From Acidobacteriota bacterium (GTDB lineage: Bacteria > Acidobacteriota > JAAYUB01 > JAMOQF01), in NCBI GenBank assembly GCA_027040585.1, contig JALULU010000277.1:1-7317 (forward strand): a stretch of DNA of 7,317 nucleotides, written 5' to 3'. The notes beneath the pieces are model-generated. The model did not search any database. It was not told the origin of the DNA and saw nothing but the letters and a program-made list of their open reading frames with translations. Of the stretch, positions 1 to 6,495 are shown piece by piece. A program made the position numbers and the translations under genes. Position 1 is the stretch's first letter. Every line of letters begins with the position of its first letter.

Positions 1-121
1 CCAGTATCTTATCTCAAATATTGGAGATGATAAAATAGACACTTCTTCAGCTGATATAGATATGGACGGAAAAGTAAATATCCTTGATTTAGTTAAATTA
101 ATGATAAATTTATCACAGTAA
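1..121 (+). CDS. C-terminal end of a dockerin/EF-hand repeat protein (partial)
   Basis: Reading codons from base 2 gives about 39 residues before the TAA at 119-121; the 5' part lies outside the window. The visible tail contains DIDMDGKVNILD (codons 50-85), a match to the type I dockerin calcium loop D-x-[DN]-x-D-G-x-[IV]-N-x-x-D. A hydrophobic helix (LVKLMINL) follows and the protein ends three residues after the helix core. The preceding residues (QYLISNIGDDKID) look like the end of a first repeat helix and the linker to the second repeat. In known proteins such C-terminal domains bind Ca2+ and either dock to a cohesin or simply end a large secreted enzyme or surface protein. What the rest of this protein does cannot be seen. 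An unrelated EF-hand is the alternative. The stop lies one base from the stop of the convergent dehydrogenase gene. Confidence 0.75.
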   Translation, partial: QYLISNIGDDKIDTSSADIDMDGKVNILDLVKLMINLSQ

Positions 122-122
122 A

Positions 123-1298
123 TCAATAATAAGCAGGAATTCCCGTTATGTGATGTCCAATAATTAAGGTATGGATTTCATCTGTTCCCTCATATGTAAA
201 TACAGATTCAAGGTTCATCATATGTCTAATTATAGGATAATCATCCACAATACCAGCTGCTCCCAAAATTTCCCTTGATAGTTTTGCTATTTCCCTTGAA
301 ATTTTTACGTTGTTCTTTTTAAGAAGTGATATGTGGCTATAGTGAGCTTTATTTTTATCCTTTAACATTCCAACCTGTATTGAAAGAAGCTGTGCCTTAG
401 TAATTTCAGATATCATATAGACAAGTTTTTCCTGAATTAACTGATGATGTGCAATGGGCTTATTTGAAAACTGAATCCTCTCCTTAGAGTATTCAAGGGC
501 AATGTGATAACACTCCATAGCAGGGCCCAAAACACCACAACCTATACCATACCTTGCCTGTGTAAGACACATAAGCGCATGCTTTAATCCCTTCACCCCG
601 GGCAATTTATTCTCAGCTGGAACTTTGCAATCATCAAAATATAAAATCCCGGTATCTGATGCTCTAAGTGAAAATTTATTCTTTATCTCAACCTGTTTAA
701 ATCCTTCAAATCCCCTTTCAACTAAAAACCCACCAATTGTTCCATCTTCAAGTTTTGCAAAAACAACGGCAACATCTGCTATGGAACCATTTGTAATCCA
801 CATCTTTGAACCATTTAAAATGTAGTAGTTCCCTTTTTTTCTTGCAATCGTCTTCATTCCCCCGGGATTTGAACCAAAATCAGGTTCAGTAAGTCCAAAA
901 CAACCAATTTTATCCCCTCTTGCAAGAGCTGGTAGCCATTTTTCCTTCTGCTTTTCACTTCCAAAACTTAAAATTGGATACATCACAAGCGCCCCCTGAA
1001 CAGAGGCAAAGGATCTTAAAGAACTGTCTCCTCTTTCAAGTTCCTGCATTATAAGTCCATATCCCACATTAGTTATTCCGGGTAAAAAATCATACCCTTT
1101 TAAATTGCTTCCCAAAAATCCCAGTTCCCCCATTTCTTTAACAAGATGTATTGGAAATTTATGTTCCCTGTGATATTCCTCAATAATGGGTTTGACTCTA
1201 TCTTCAACAAACTTTCTTGCGGTATCCCTAATTAAAATCTCTTCTTCAGTTAACAAACTATCTATTTTTAAAAAATCCACACCCTCAAAAGTTTTCAT
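123..1298 (-). CDS. gcdH: Glutaryl-CoA dehydrogenase (acyl-CoA dehydrogenase family)
   Basis: This 391-residue FAD enzyme has the full acyl-CoA dehydrogenase length and resembles mitochondrial and bacterial glutaryl-CoA dehydrogenases from end to end. It would oxidise glutaryl-CoA and decarboxylate it to crotonyl-CoA, passing electrons to ETF, in lysine, tryptophan or aromatic acid breakdown in the cytoplasm. Visible landmarks are the helical N-domain (about 15-130), the flavin/substrate signature CFGLTEPDFGS (133-143), KMWITN (165-170), KFSLRAS (208-214), ARYGI (248-252) and the catalytic base in TYEGT (Glu370). Residues matching human Glu87, Arg94 and Ser98 are present as Glu88, Arg95 and Ser99. 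Tyr369 precedes the catalytic Glu, which is the decarboxylating state; nondecarboxylating enzymes carry Val there. A GGAGGAAG ribosome site sits just upstream of the ATG. The stop is one base from the convergent dockerin gene. No ETF or crotonase gene is in the window. Family assignment is firm; substrate is inferred from residues recalled from memory. Confidence 0.93.
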   Translation of the reverse strand: MKTFEGVDFLKIDSLLTEEEILIRDTARKFVEDRVKPIIEEYHREHKFPIHLVKEMGELGFLGSNLKGYDFLPGITNVGYGLIMQELERGDSSLRSFASVQGALVMYPILSFGSEKQKEKWLPALARGDKIGCFGLTEPDFGSNPGGMKTIARKKGNYYILNGSKMWITNGSIADVAVVFAKLEDGTIGGFLVERGFEGFKQVEIKNKFSLRASDTGILYFDDCKVPAENKLPGVKGLKHALMCLTQARYGIGCGVLGPAMECYHIALEYSKERIQFSNKPIAHHQLIQEKLVYMISEITKAQLLSIQVGMLKDKNKAHYSHISLLKKNNVKISREIAKLSREILGAAGIVDDYPIIRHMMNLESVFTYEGTDEIHTLIIGHHITGIPAYY

Positions 1299-1328
1299 AC
1301 TTCCTCCATAAAAAACAAATAAAAGGAA

Positions 1329-1337
1329 ATTTTATCA
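1329..1337 (-). promoter_or_regulatory. Candidate extended -10 promoter for the dehydrogenase gene
   Basis: On the minus strand the sequence TGATAAAAT fits an extended -10 element (TGn followed by TAAAAT, one mismatch to TATAAT). It would give a leader of roughly 20-25 bases ahead of the GGAGG site of the dehydrogenase and lies downstream of the hairpin at 1396-1419. No good -35 hexamer is seen at the usual distance, and the region is so AT-rich that chance matches are likely. Confidence 0.3.
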
Positions 1338-1395
1338 AAATGTGAAAAATTTTGGGAAAAATTGTGGAAAAATTACCTGATAAAAGAAGATTCAT

Positions 1396-1419
1396 AAGGG
1401 GGAAATTTCTTTCCCCCTT
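1396..1419 (-). terminator. Hairpin terminator after the cytochrome gene
   Basis: This is a perfect 10-bp inverted repeat: AAGGGGGAAA at 1396-1405 pairs with TTTCCCCCTT at 1410-1419 around a 4-base loop. It starts eight bases past the stop codon of the minus-strand cytochrome gene, the position expected of an intrinsic terminator. On the minus strand the stem is followed by a T-rich but interrupted run (ATGAATCTTCTTTTAT) rather than a clean T-tract, so it may terminate only partly or mainly stabilise the mRNA 3' end. It is the only GC-rich hairpin found between genes in the window. Confidence 0.65.
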
Positions 1420-1427
1420 TAAAAAAA

Positions 1428-1880
1428 TTACATTTTGTGTCTAAATTTGTGAACGCCTTTTTTAAACATAGTTTTGTAATTAAAAGATTTTACATGTTTA
1501 CATTTCTTTGTGTTGTGACATTTTAAACATGTTTTTTCATTTGGAATATTCAGACCTTTCTGGATAGCAAGCTTCCTGTTTCTCATTACACTTCCTCTTT
1601 TATAATCCTTTCCAGGACCGTGACAGGCTTCACATGTTACTTCTTCAATGTCTTTTGTGGTAGCGTGACACTCTAAACATTTTGGATCATTCTTTTTGTC
1701 CTTTGGTAATACATTAGTAGCCTTTGCGTGTGGAGTATTTAACCATGTCTTATACTCCAATCTGTGGCACATCTTACATTTTTTAGGTCCCACATACTGA
1801 TGAGTTGTTGCCGCACTAACTGTTGCAGTAAAAATTGCAAATGAAAGAACAAGCATTAAAAGAAAAATAAATCTTTTCAT
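1428..1880 (-). CDS. Small exported tetraheme cytochrome c, c554-like
   Basis: This 150-residue protein has a Sec signal peptide (hydrophobic core about 4-20, likely cleavage after VSA at 21-23). Four CxxCH heme c sites follow at 35-39, 68-72, 83-87 and 118-122. The arrangement matches short cytochrome c554-type multiheme domains (PF13435): a YVGPKKC start, EYKTWLNTPHAK around 42-53, CEACHGPG at 83-90, and a final CLKCHN followed by a basic tail. Extra histidines at 27, 51, 129, 144 and 148 could be distal heme ligands. Cys127 is an additional cysteine outside any heme motif. The mature protein is rich in Lys, as often in periplasmic electron carriers. It probably moves electrons in the periplasm; donor and acceptor are unknown and no cytochrome maturation or reductase gene is nearby. 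A GGAGGTG site precedes the ATG. The gene follows the PqqD-like gene after 88 bp and ends at a hairpin. Confidence 0.9.
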   Translation of the reverse strand: MKRFIFLLMLVLSFAIFTATVSAATTHQYVGPKKCKMCHRLEYKTWLNTPHAKATNVLPKDKKNDPKCLECHATTKDIEEVTCEACHGPGKDYKRGSVMRNRKLAIQKGLNIPNEKTCLKCHNTKKCKHVKSFNYKTMFKKGVHKFRHKM

Positions 1881-1968
1881 TAAAGCACCTCCATCTATTA
1901 TAAATATCCAACATAACTTAGATTACAATTTTTTCAAAAAGTTATAAAAAATTCAATTCTTTTTAAAA

Positions 1969-2310
1969 TTATTTTTTATATCTAATAAATCCACTCCTAT
2001 AAAGCTCCATAAAAAACATTGTACCTCTTTCAGAGGCAGGCTCCACATCCTCTCCAAAGTTTTCTCTTAAAAGGTGTACAATTTCTCCAACAGTTCTTGT
2101 ACCATCGCATTTTTCCCATATAAAACTTCCATACTCGTCCAATTCTATTCTGAAATTTGGTCTCCTCATATACTTAAGCAAATAGGTAAAAGGCTTGGAA
2201 TTAAATTTAGGGTGGATTATCACCACCCTACCATTTTCTTTCTTTTCAAACTTTTTGTTTTTAACTGGCACTAATTCAAAAAAATTGACTTTCTTCTCTT
2301 TGCTTTTCAA
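1969..2310 (-). CDS. PqqD-like (RiPP recognition element-type) protein
   Basis: This 113-residue soluble protein has no signal peptide or membrane segment. The segment from about 55 to 110 carries the PqqD-family pattern (PF05402): IELDEYGSFIWEKCDG (55-70), then TVGEIVHLL, an amphipathic helix, and a closing helix ending in ELYRSGFI (102-109). Upstream, VKNKKFEKKENGRVVIIHP (16-34) looks like the first beta strands, and about 20 extra basic/aromatic residues (35-54) separate them from the third strand. This makes it longer than classical PqqD (about 90 residues). PqqD itself is a peptide chaperone that holds the PqqA precursor for the radical SAM enzyme PqqE; many homologues bind leader peptides. 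No pqqA, pqqE or radical SAM gene is visible, so PQQ synthesis is not implied. The gene lies 20 bp after the OPT transporter and is probably co-transcribed with it. Function here is unknown. Confidence 0.8.
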   Translation of the reverse strand: MKSKEKKVNFFELVPVKNKKFEKKENGRVVIIHPKFNSKPFTYLLKYMRRPNFRIELDEYGSFIWEKCDGTRTVGEIVHLLRENFGEDVEPASERGTMFFMELYRSGFIRYKK

Positions 2311-2319
2311 CTTTCTCTA

Positions 2320-2326
2320 CTCCACC
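2320..2326 (-). promoter_or_regulatory. Ribosome binding site fixing a TTG start for the PqqD-like gene
   Basis: On the minus strand GGTGGAG lies nine bases before a TTG codon (2308-2310). An in-frame TAG sits only two codons upstream of that TTG, and the next in-frame Met is at residue 48, inside the fold. The TTG start is therefore well determined. It probably lowers expression relative to the transporter gene just upstream, which has an ATG and a stronger GAGGAGGA site. Confidence 0.65.
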
Positions 2327-2330
2327 AAAT

Positions 2331-4298
2331 TTAAGAATTTGACTTTTTCAAAGATTTTACAGGAAAATATATCAAAATAAATCCAATTATCAAGAAAATC
2401 AAAAGATTAAGGGACATATACCCATTGAAACCAACCATATTAAATTTCTTTGCAATATTGACGCCAGCTCCAAACAACATTGCACAAATAATTCCCATAA
2501 GTGCTTCACCTGCAACAAGACCAGAGGCTATAAGTAATCCAGTATTTTCAACTTTAATCTTCTCCTCATCACTCCTATTTTTAATAATTTTCTCAACTAT
2601 TAATTTAAAAAGGCCACCTACAAAAATTGCAGCTGTAGTTTCAAATGGCAAATACATTCCAACAGCAATAAGCATTGGAGATGGCGAATCTATTAAAATC
2701 AGAGCAACGGCAAAAAGCATTCCTGCAATTACAAGTGTCCATGCCATTTCACCACCAACAATTCCCTTTGACATCATTGCCATAAGTCCCGCCTGAGGAG
2801 CAGGTAATTGAGAAGATCCCAATTTGTATGCCTCATTTAGATATTTAAGGGAGAAAATTAAAGAACAACCTGCTGCTATTACACCAATCATACCTCCAAT
2901 CTGCATTCTCCATGGTGTACCACCTAAAATGTGTCCCACCTTCCAGTCCTGCATCATATCTCCGGCAACACCAGCAATACAGCAGACAACTGTTGCAACG
3001 CCTAAAACTGCGGCAACACCTGGATTACCTTTAAGTCCAATTGCAACCATCAAAAGGGCAGCAATTAAAAGGGTTGAAAGGGTAAGTCCTGAAATTGGAT
3101 TTGAAGAACTTCCAATAATTCCAACTAAGTACCCGGCAACTGCAGCAAAAACAAATCCAGCAATTGCCATAATTACTGCAGCAAGAATTGCACTTCCAAA
3201 ACCGCCTGTAAAAGATTTATAAATGGCAATCATTGCAATTACAAGAATTAAAATAGCAACAAAAACTATACTAAAAGGAGCATCTTTATCGGTTCTAAGG
3301 GTCTCACTCTTACCACCTTCTTTGCTCTTTTTAACATCCTCTATACCTTTTTTAATACCACTTATTAAACTATTTCTCATTTTAAAAAGTGTGTAAAACG
3401 CACCAACAAGCATCCCACCAACTGCAATTGGTTTAACAGTAGCAGAATAAGCTGCAGAAGCGACAGAAGCTATATTCCCTCCATTCATAAATTGAGAAAG
3501 ATCTCCACTCATCAAAAATAAAACCGCTGGCATTAAAAAAAGCCATCCAAATACTCCACCTGAAAAAGTTATTGCAGAAAGTCTAAAACCAATTATATAT
3601 CCAACGCCTAAAAAGGCTGGGGCAGGATTAGGAGTAGAAGCAACAATCAGTCCTTTCTCACCTACTGTATGGGTTGATGAACCTACCAGAAGCCTCAATT
3701 TGGAAAGTCCCATATTTATTATAATAGTTGCTTTATCCTTAATAATCATTAAACCTTTTGGATTTTCAAAGAAATTTATTATTCCTGCAAGTAACATTGA
3801 GTAAAAAACATATCCAGCACCTGTGGAACCACCCTGTCCTGCCTTTACAATTTCGGCACAAGCTTTACTTTCGGGGAATGGAAGTGTTACATCCTCAACA
3901 AGGGTCTTTCTCAAAATTATCACAAAGAGAACACCTAAAACGCCACCTATCAACATAAGAAAAGAACTTCTCAAAAGATTAAATTGTTTCCAGACCCCAG
4001 ACATTATAAAAGCGGGGATTGTAAAAACAGCTCCTGCTGCAAGCGCCTCACCAACAGCACCTGTGGTCCTTGCCAGGTTTTCCTCAAGAATGGTGCCCTT
4101 AAATGGCCTTAATACTGCCATTGCTATAACAGCAGCGGGAAATGTAGCAGCTACTGTCATGCCTGCTCTAAGACCAAGATACGCATTTGCAGCTCCTAAA
4201 ATTATAGCCATAAAAACACCGAGCAAGAGTGCCTTAAAAGTAAGCTCCTTCATATCCACATCTGGACTAACAAAGGGTTTAAATTGTTTATCACTCAT
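2331..4298 (-). CDS. OPT-family oligopeptide transporter
   Basis: This 655-residue inner-membrane protein has roughly 14-16 hydrophobic segments and the normal length of bacterial OPT-family transporters of the TIGR00733 type. These are secondary carriers, thought to be proton-coupled, for small peptides or metal-peptide chelates. Family hallmarks are the N-terminal NAYLGLRAGMTVAATFPAAV block (38-57), NLARTTGAVGEAL (74-86), GIIGSSSNPISGLT (393-406), MQDWKVGHILGGTP (449-462), and LIDSPSPMLIAVGMYLPFE (535-553). A charged cytoplasmic loop (about 315-340) splits two hydrophobic halves. The ATG is preceded by GAGGAGGA. The gene follows the VWFA gene by 87 bp without a visible terminator and leads by 20 bp into the PqqD-like gene, which suggests a two-gene unit. 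The substrate cannot be read from the sequence. Family assignment is secure; direction of transport (normally uptake) is inferred. Confidence 0.93.
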   Translation of the reverse strand: MSDKQFKPFVSPDVDMKELTFKALLLGVFMAIILGAANAYLGLRAGMTVAATFPAAVIAMAVLRPFKGTILEENLARTTGAVGEALAAGAVFTIPAFIMSGVWKQFNLLRSSFLMLIGGVLGVLFVIILRKTLVEDVTLPFPESKACAEIVKAGQGGSTGAGYVFYSMLLAGIINFFENPKGLMIIKDKATIIINMGLSKLRLLVGSSTHTVGEKGLIVASTPNPAPAFLGVGYIIGFRLSAITFSGGVFGWLFLMPAVLFLMSGDLSQFMNGGNIASVASAAYSATVKPIAVGGMLVGAFYTLFKMRNSLISGIKKGIEDVKKSKEGGKSETLRTDKDAPFSIVFVAILILVIAMIAIYKSFTGGFGSAILAAVIMAIAGFVFAAVAGYLVGIIGSSSNPISGLTLSTLLIAALLMVAIGLKGNPGVAAVLGVATVVCCIAGVAGDMMQDWKVGHILGGTPWRMQIGGMIGVIAAGCSLIFSLKYLNEAYKLGSSQLPAPQAGLMAMMSKGIVGGEMAWTLVIAGMLFAVALILIDSPSPMLIAVGMYLPFETTAAIFVGGLFKLIVEKIIKNRSDEEKIKVENTGLLIASGLVAGEALMGIICAMLFGAGVNIAKKFNMVGFNGYMSLNLLIFLIIGFILIYFPVKSLKKSNS

Positions 4299-4385
4299 GG
4301 ATTCCTCCTCAATTAGATATCAGTAATAATAAAAAAGGAATTAAATAATATGATAAAGCATAACCATAAAAAATTAAAGCAAATA

Positions 4386-5384
4386 CTAATATTTATAGGC
4401 AATATAGCCATCTCTATGATAAACTTTTAACTTAATTTTTTTACCACTCTTTTTATCCCTGTAAAATGCATCAATCTTAATTTTTCTAAATTCTCCATTA
4501 AATTTTCTATTTTCGGGATAATATGTTAAAACATATCTATATCTTGCATAGTTTAAAATATTGTACATTATATCTATAAATTCTCCCTCAAATTCAGGGT
4601 AAAAATTCATACCACCAGAAAATTTTGCTATTCTCAACATCCTAAAATCAGAAGATTTAAATTTTATATAGGTATTTAATCCCCAAAAATATTCAACATT
4701 TCTACGCCACTCCCTACCAATTGATACAGTAAAAATAGGTAAATTAATTCCTTTAATCTCATTTAAGACCTCATCAAATGGTGGAATATTTAGTGAATTC
4801 CATCCCGTCCCAATTATTATTACAACAGTGCGTCCCGGCAATCCTTTTACTCTGTTTACCACCCACTGAAGGGCTTTTGAAATACTGCAGGTATAACTCT
4901 GGTTAAAATATATTCCCCTGAGTGCTGTTTTTAACTTCTTTTTATCCCTGGTAAAATCAAGATCCAGCCTAACTTTATTACTATAAGATACTATAGCACA
5001 GTAATCTTTATCTTCAAGCTGATCAATTAATCTTTCACCCGCTTCAAATAAATCATCTTTTATAAAATAAAAAATTGGAGTTGCCTCACAGAGAAGCACC
5101 ACATTCAAGGGTGATCTATCTAAAACAACAGAATTTAATTTTTGAATCTTGCCATCTTCATATAGTCTAAAATTCCCTTTTCTTAGCCCTGTAACAATAT
5201 CCCCTTTTTTATTAGTAACAGTTGCATCAACCACGACTATTGGGACTTTTATATTTTCTCTTTTTACAATTTTAAATGGGGTTTTAGATGTAAAATTTTT
5301 AACCTTTAGAGTTATTTTTCTTTGAGAAAAAGAAAAGGAAAATAAAAAAGAAAAAATCAAAATAAAAAATAATTTTCTTTGCAT
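4386..5384 (-). CDS. Exported VWFA-related domain protein (acidobacterial type)
   Basis: This 332-residue protein has a short signal peptide (about 1-20, ending FSFS before Gln21). A beta-rich module at 47-86 carries the phrase GLRKGNFRLYEDGKIQKL, typical of VWFA-related proteins described from Acidobacteria (TIGR03436). A von Willebrand A domain follows at about 93-280, then a terminal strand region with YRYVLTYYP (282-290) and FRKIKI (299-304), also family hallmarks. Such domains are protein-interaction modules in the periplasm or on the surface; no specific function is established. The metal-site residues are eroded: where DxSxS is expected after the first strand there is Glu100-Ala-Thr102-Pro-Ile, and the later TDG-type loop reads IGTG (191-194). 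It may therefore bind partners without a metal. It is divergent from the TPR gene across a 151-bp region. GGAGGG precedes the ATG by five bases. Confidence 0.85.
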   Translation of the reverse strand: MQRKLFFILIFSFLFSFSFSQRKITLKVKNFTSKTPFKIVKRENIKVPIVVVDATVTNKKGDIVTGLRKGNFRLYEDGKIQKLNSVVLDRSPLNVVLLCEATPIFYFIKDDLFEAGERLIDQLEDKDYCAIVSYSNKVRLDLDFTRDKKKLKTALRGIYFNQSYTCSISKALQWVVNRVKGLPGRTVVIIIGTGWNSLNIPPFDEVLNEIKGINLPIFTVSIGREWRRNVEYFWGLNTYIKFKSSDFRMLRIAKFSGGMNFYPEFEGEFIDIMYNILNYARYRYVLTYYPENRKFNGEFRKIKIDAFYRDKKSGKKIKLKVYHRDGYIAYKY

Positions 5385-5535
5385 AACATCCCTCCTTGAA
5401 AAATTACAAAATTATTTTACAATACCACCCTTTTAAATGACAAAAAAAAATGTTAATATTTTTTCTTTGAAAACTAAATTTCACATTTGTGCATCTAAAG
5501 AATGTAAGAAAATGTTTTAAATAAGAGGAGGAAAA
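5385..5535. promoter_or_regulatory. Divergent intergenic control region
   Basis: This 151-bp, very AT-rich stretch separates the minus-strand VWFA gene from the plus-strand TPR gene and must hold the start signals for both. It includes an A9 run (5442-5450), a well-placed minus-strand promoter candidate (listed separately) and the AGAGGAGGA ribosome site of the TPR gene at 5524-5532. For the plus strand, the best I can offer is an extended -10-like TGTTAATAT at 5451-5459 with a poor -35. No clear operator palindrome is visible. Confidence 0.5.
5414..5443 (-). promoter_or_regulatory. Candidate sigma-70-type promoter of the VWFA gene
   Basis: On the minus strand TTGTCA (5438-5443, one mismatch to TTGACA) and TAAAAT (5414-5419, one mismatch to TATAAT) are separated by 18 bp. 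Transcription would begin about 20-25 bases before the ATG, leaving room for the GGAGGG ribosome site. This is the best-formed promoter in the window, though AT-richness makes chance matches possible. It might also serve the downstream OPT and PqqD-like genes, since no terminator follows the VWFA gene. Confidence 0.45.
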
Positions 5536-6477
5536 ATGAAAAAGCTATTCTTAATACTTACATCAATAGTTCTCTTTACTGCATTTGCTTTCCCTCAAGC
5601 ATATGAAGGGCATGGGAAATTAAAAGGTTTTGTAACCGATACAACAGGTAAACCTATTCCAGGTGTCACAGTAAAGCTATACCACTTAAGGTCAGCATCC
5701 GGTTTTACCACAACAACAAATAGCAAGGGAGAATGGAAAGCCTTCTGGATAAGAGGCGGAATGTGGAATGTTGACTTTACAAAGGTTGGCTATGCTCCAA
5801 AGGCAATAAGCGTTAGGGTTAGAGAATATGGTAAAAATCCTGTCATTAAAATCCAGATGCAAAAAATTGAAGGTATAAACGTCAATAAAAAAGTGGAAAA
5901 AGAACTTGTTGAAGGAAATAAACTTTATAAAGCTGGTAATTATAAGGGCGCTCTTGAAAAATTTGAACAAATTCTACAGGACAATCCAGATATATATCAA
6001 GTAAACACCAACATTGGAAACTGCTATTTTTCAATGAAAGATTATGACAAAGCAATTGAGTACTATAAAAAGGTGCTCGCAAAGGAACCAAATAATACGA
6101 AAATGCTAATGGCAATTGGAAATTGCTACATTGAAAAGAAAAATTATGATGAAGCCCTTAAATGGTACGATAAAATACAGTTTGATAAAATTGATAACGC
6201 TATAACACTTTATAATATTGGCGTTATTTACTACAACAATAATAAATATGATCAGGCTCTAAAATATTTTAGTAGAGCATATAAAATCGACAACAAGTTT
6301 ACAGATGCAATTTATCAGCTTGGTTTAACCTACATGGCTTTAAGTAAAATGCAGGAGGCTATAAATACATTTAATAAATATCTTGAGATAGACTCCACGT
6401 CACAGAGGGCAAATCAGGTTAAACAGTTTATTGACTATATTAAACAATCTTTAAAAGACGCAGGAACATCAAAATAA
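5536..6477 (+). CDS. Exported carboxypeptidase-regulatory-like / TPR repeat protein
   Basis: This 313-residue protein has a signal peptide (about 1-18 or 1-22). A beta-sandwich of the CarboxypepD_reg type at about 27-108 shows LKGFVTDTTGKPIPGVTVKL (29-48), SKGEW, and GYAP, followed by a strand with VIKIQMQ. From about 119 to 289 there are five tetratricopeptide repeats at close to 34-residue spacing, beginning near 119, 153, 187, 222 and 256, with the usual small/aromatic pattern (for example GNCYFSMKDYDKAIEYYKKV). Both modules are non-catalytic: the first is a stability or binding fold common in secreted proteins, the second a protein-protein scaffold. The protein probably acts in the periplasm or at the outer membrane as an assembly factor. 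The next gene begins 18 bp later, so the two are likely co-transcribed. The exact role is unknown. Confidence 0.88.
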   Translation: MKKLFLILTSIVLFTAFAFPQAYEGHGKLKGFVTDTTGKPIPGVTVKLYHLRSASGFTTTTNSKGEWKAFWIRGGMWNVDFTKVGYAPKAISVRVREYGKNPVIKIQMQKIEGINVNKKVEKELVEGNKLYKAGNYKGALEKFEQILQDNPDIYQVNTNIGNCYFSMKDYDKAIEYYKKVLAKEPNNTKMLMAIGNCYIEKKNYDEALKWYDKIQFDKIDNAITLYNIGVIYYNNNKYDQALKYFSRAYKIDNKFTDAIYQLGLTYMALSKMQEAINTFNKYLEIDSTSQRANQVKQFIDYIKQSLKDAGTSK

Positions 6478-6495
6478 ATTTTTTGGAGGAATTTT

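Noticed and set aside
1881..1910. Minus-strand TATAAT just upstream of the cytochrome gene
   Set aside because: It matches the -10 consensus perfectly, but the predicted transcript start would fall within the GGAGGTG ribosome site, and no -35 lies at a normal distance.
1925..1968. A/T-only inverted repeat (AATTTTTT paired with AAAAAATT) after the PqqD-like gene as a terminator
   Set aside because: The stem contains no G-C pairs and has an 11-base loop, so it would be too weak. AT-rich DNA yields such repeats by chance.
1969..2310. PQQ cofactor biosynthesis locus
   Set aside because: Only a PqqD-like fold is present. PqqA, PqqB, PqqC and PqqE are absent, and the protein carries an atypical insert.
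2425..3222. Two plus-strand open frames (123 and 132 codons) opposite the transporter gene
   Set aside because: They are antisense shadows of a well-conserved membrane protein, rich in Ile, Pro and Ala from complementary hydrophobic codons, with no family resemblance.
3823..4326. Plus-strand 167-codon open frame opposite the start of the transporter
   Set aside because: It lies wholly antisense to strongly conserved OPT blocks and has the same shadow composition.
4299..4385. Promoter for the OPT gene in the 87-bp gap
   Set aside because: TTGCTT and TATCAT are 21 bp apart, too far for a standard promoter. Read-through from the VWFA gene is equally possible, so no site is called.
5467..5500. 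TTGAAA as the -35 of a promoter for the TPR gene
   Set aside because: No acceptable -10 hexamer lies 16-19 bp downstream; the nearest sequences match TATAAT poorly.
5692..6115. Minus-strand open frames opposite the TPR gene
   Set aside because: The plus-strand frame has a signal peptide, a ribosome site and five regular TPRs; the minus frames show no domain or plausible start signal.
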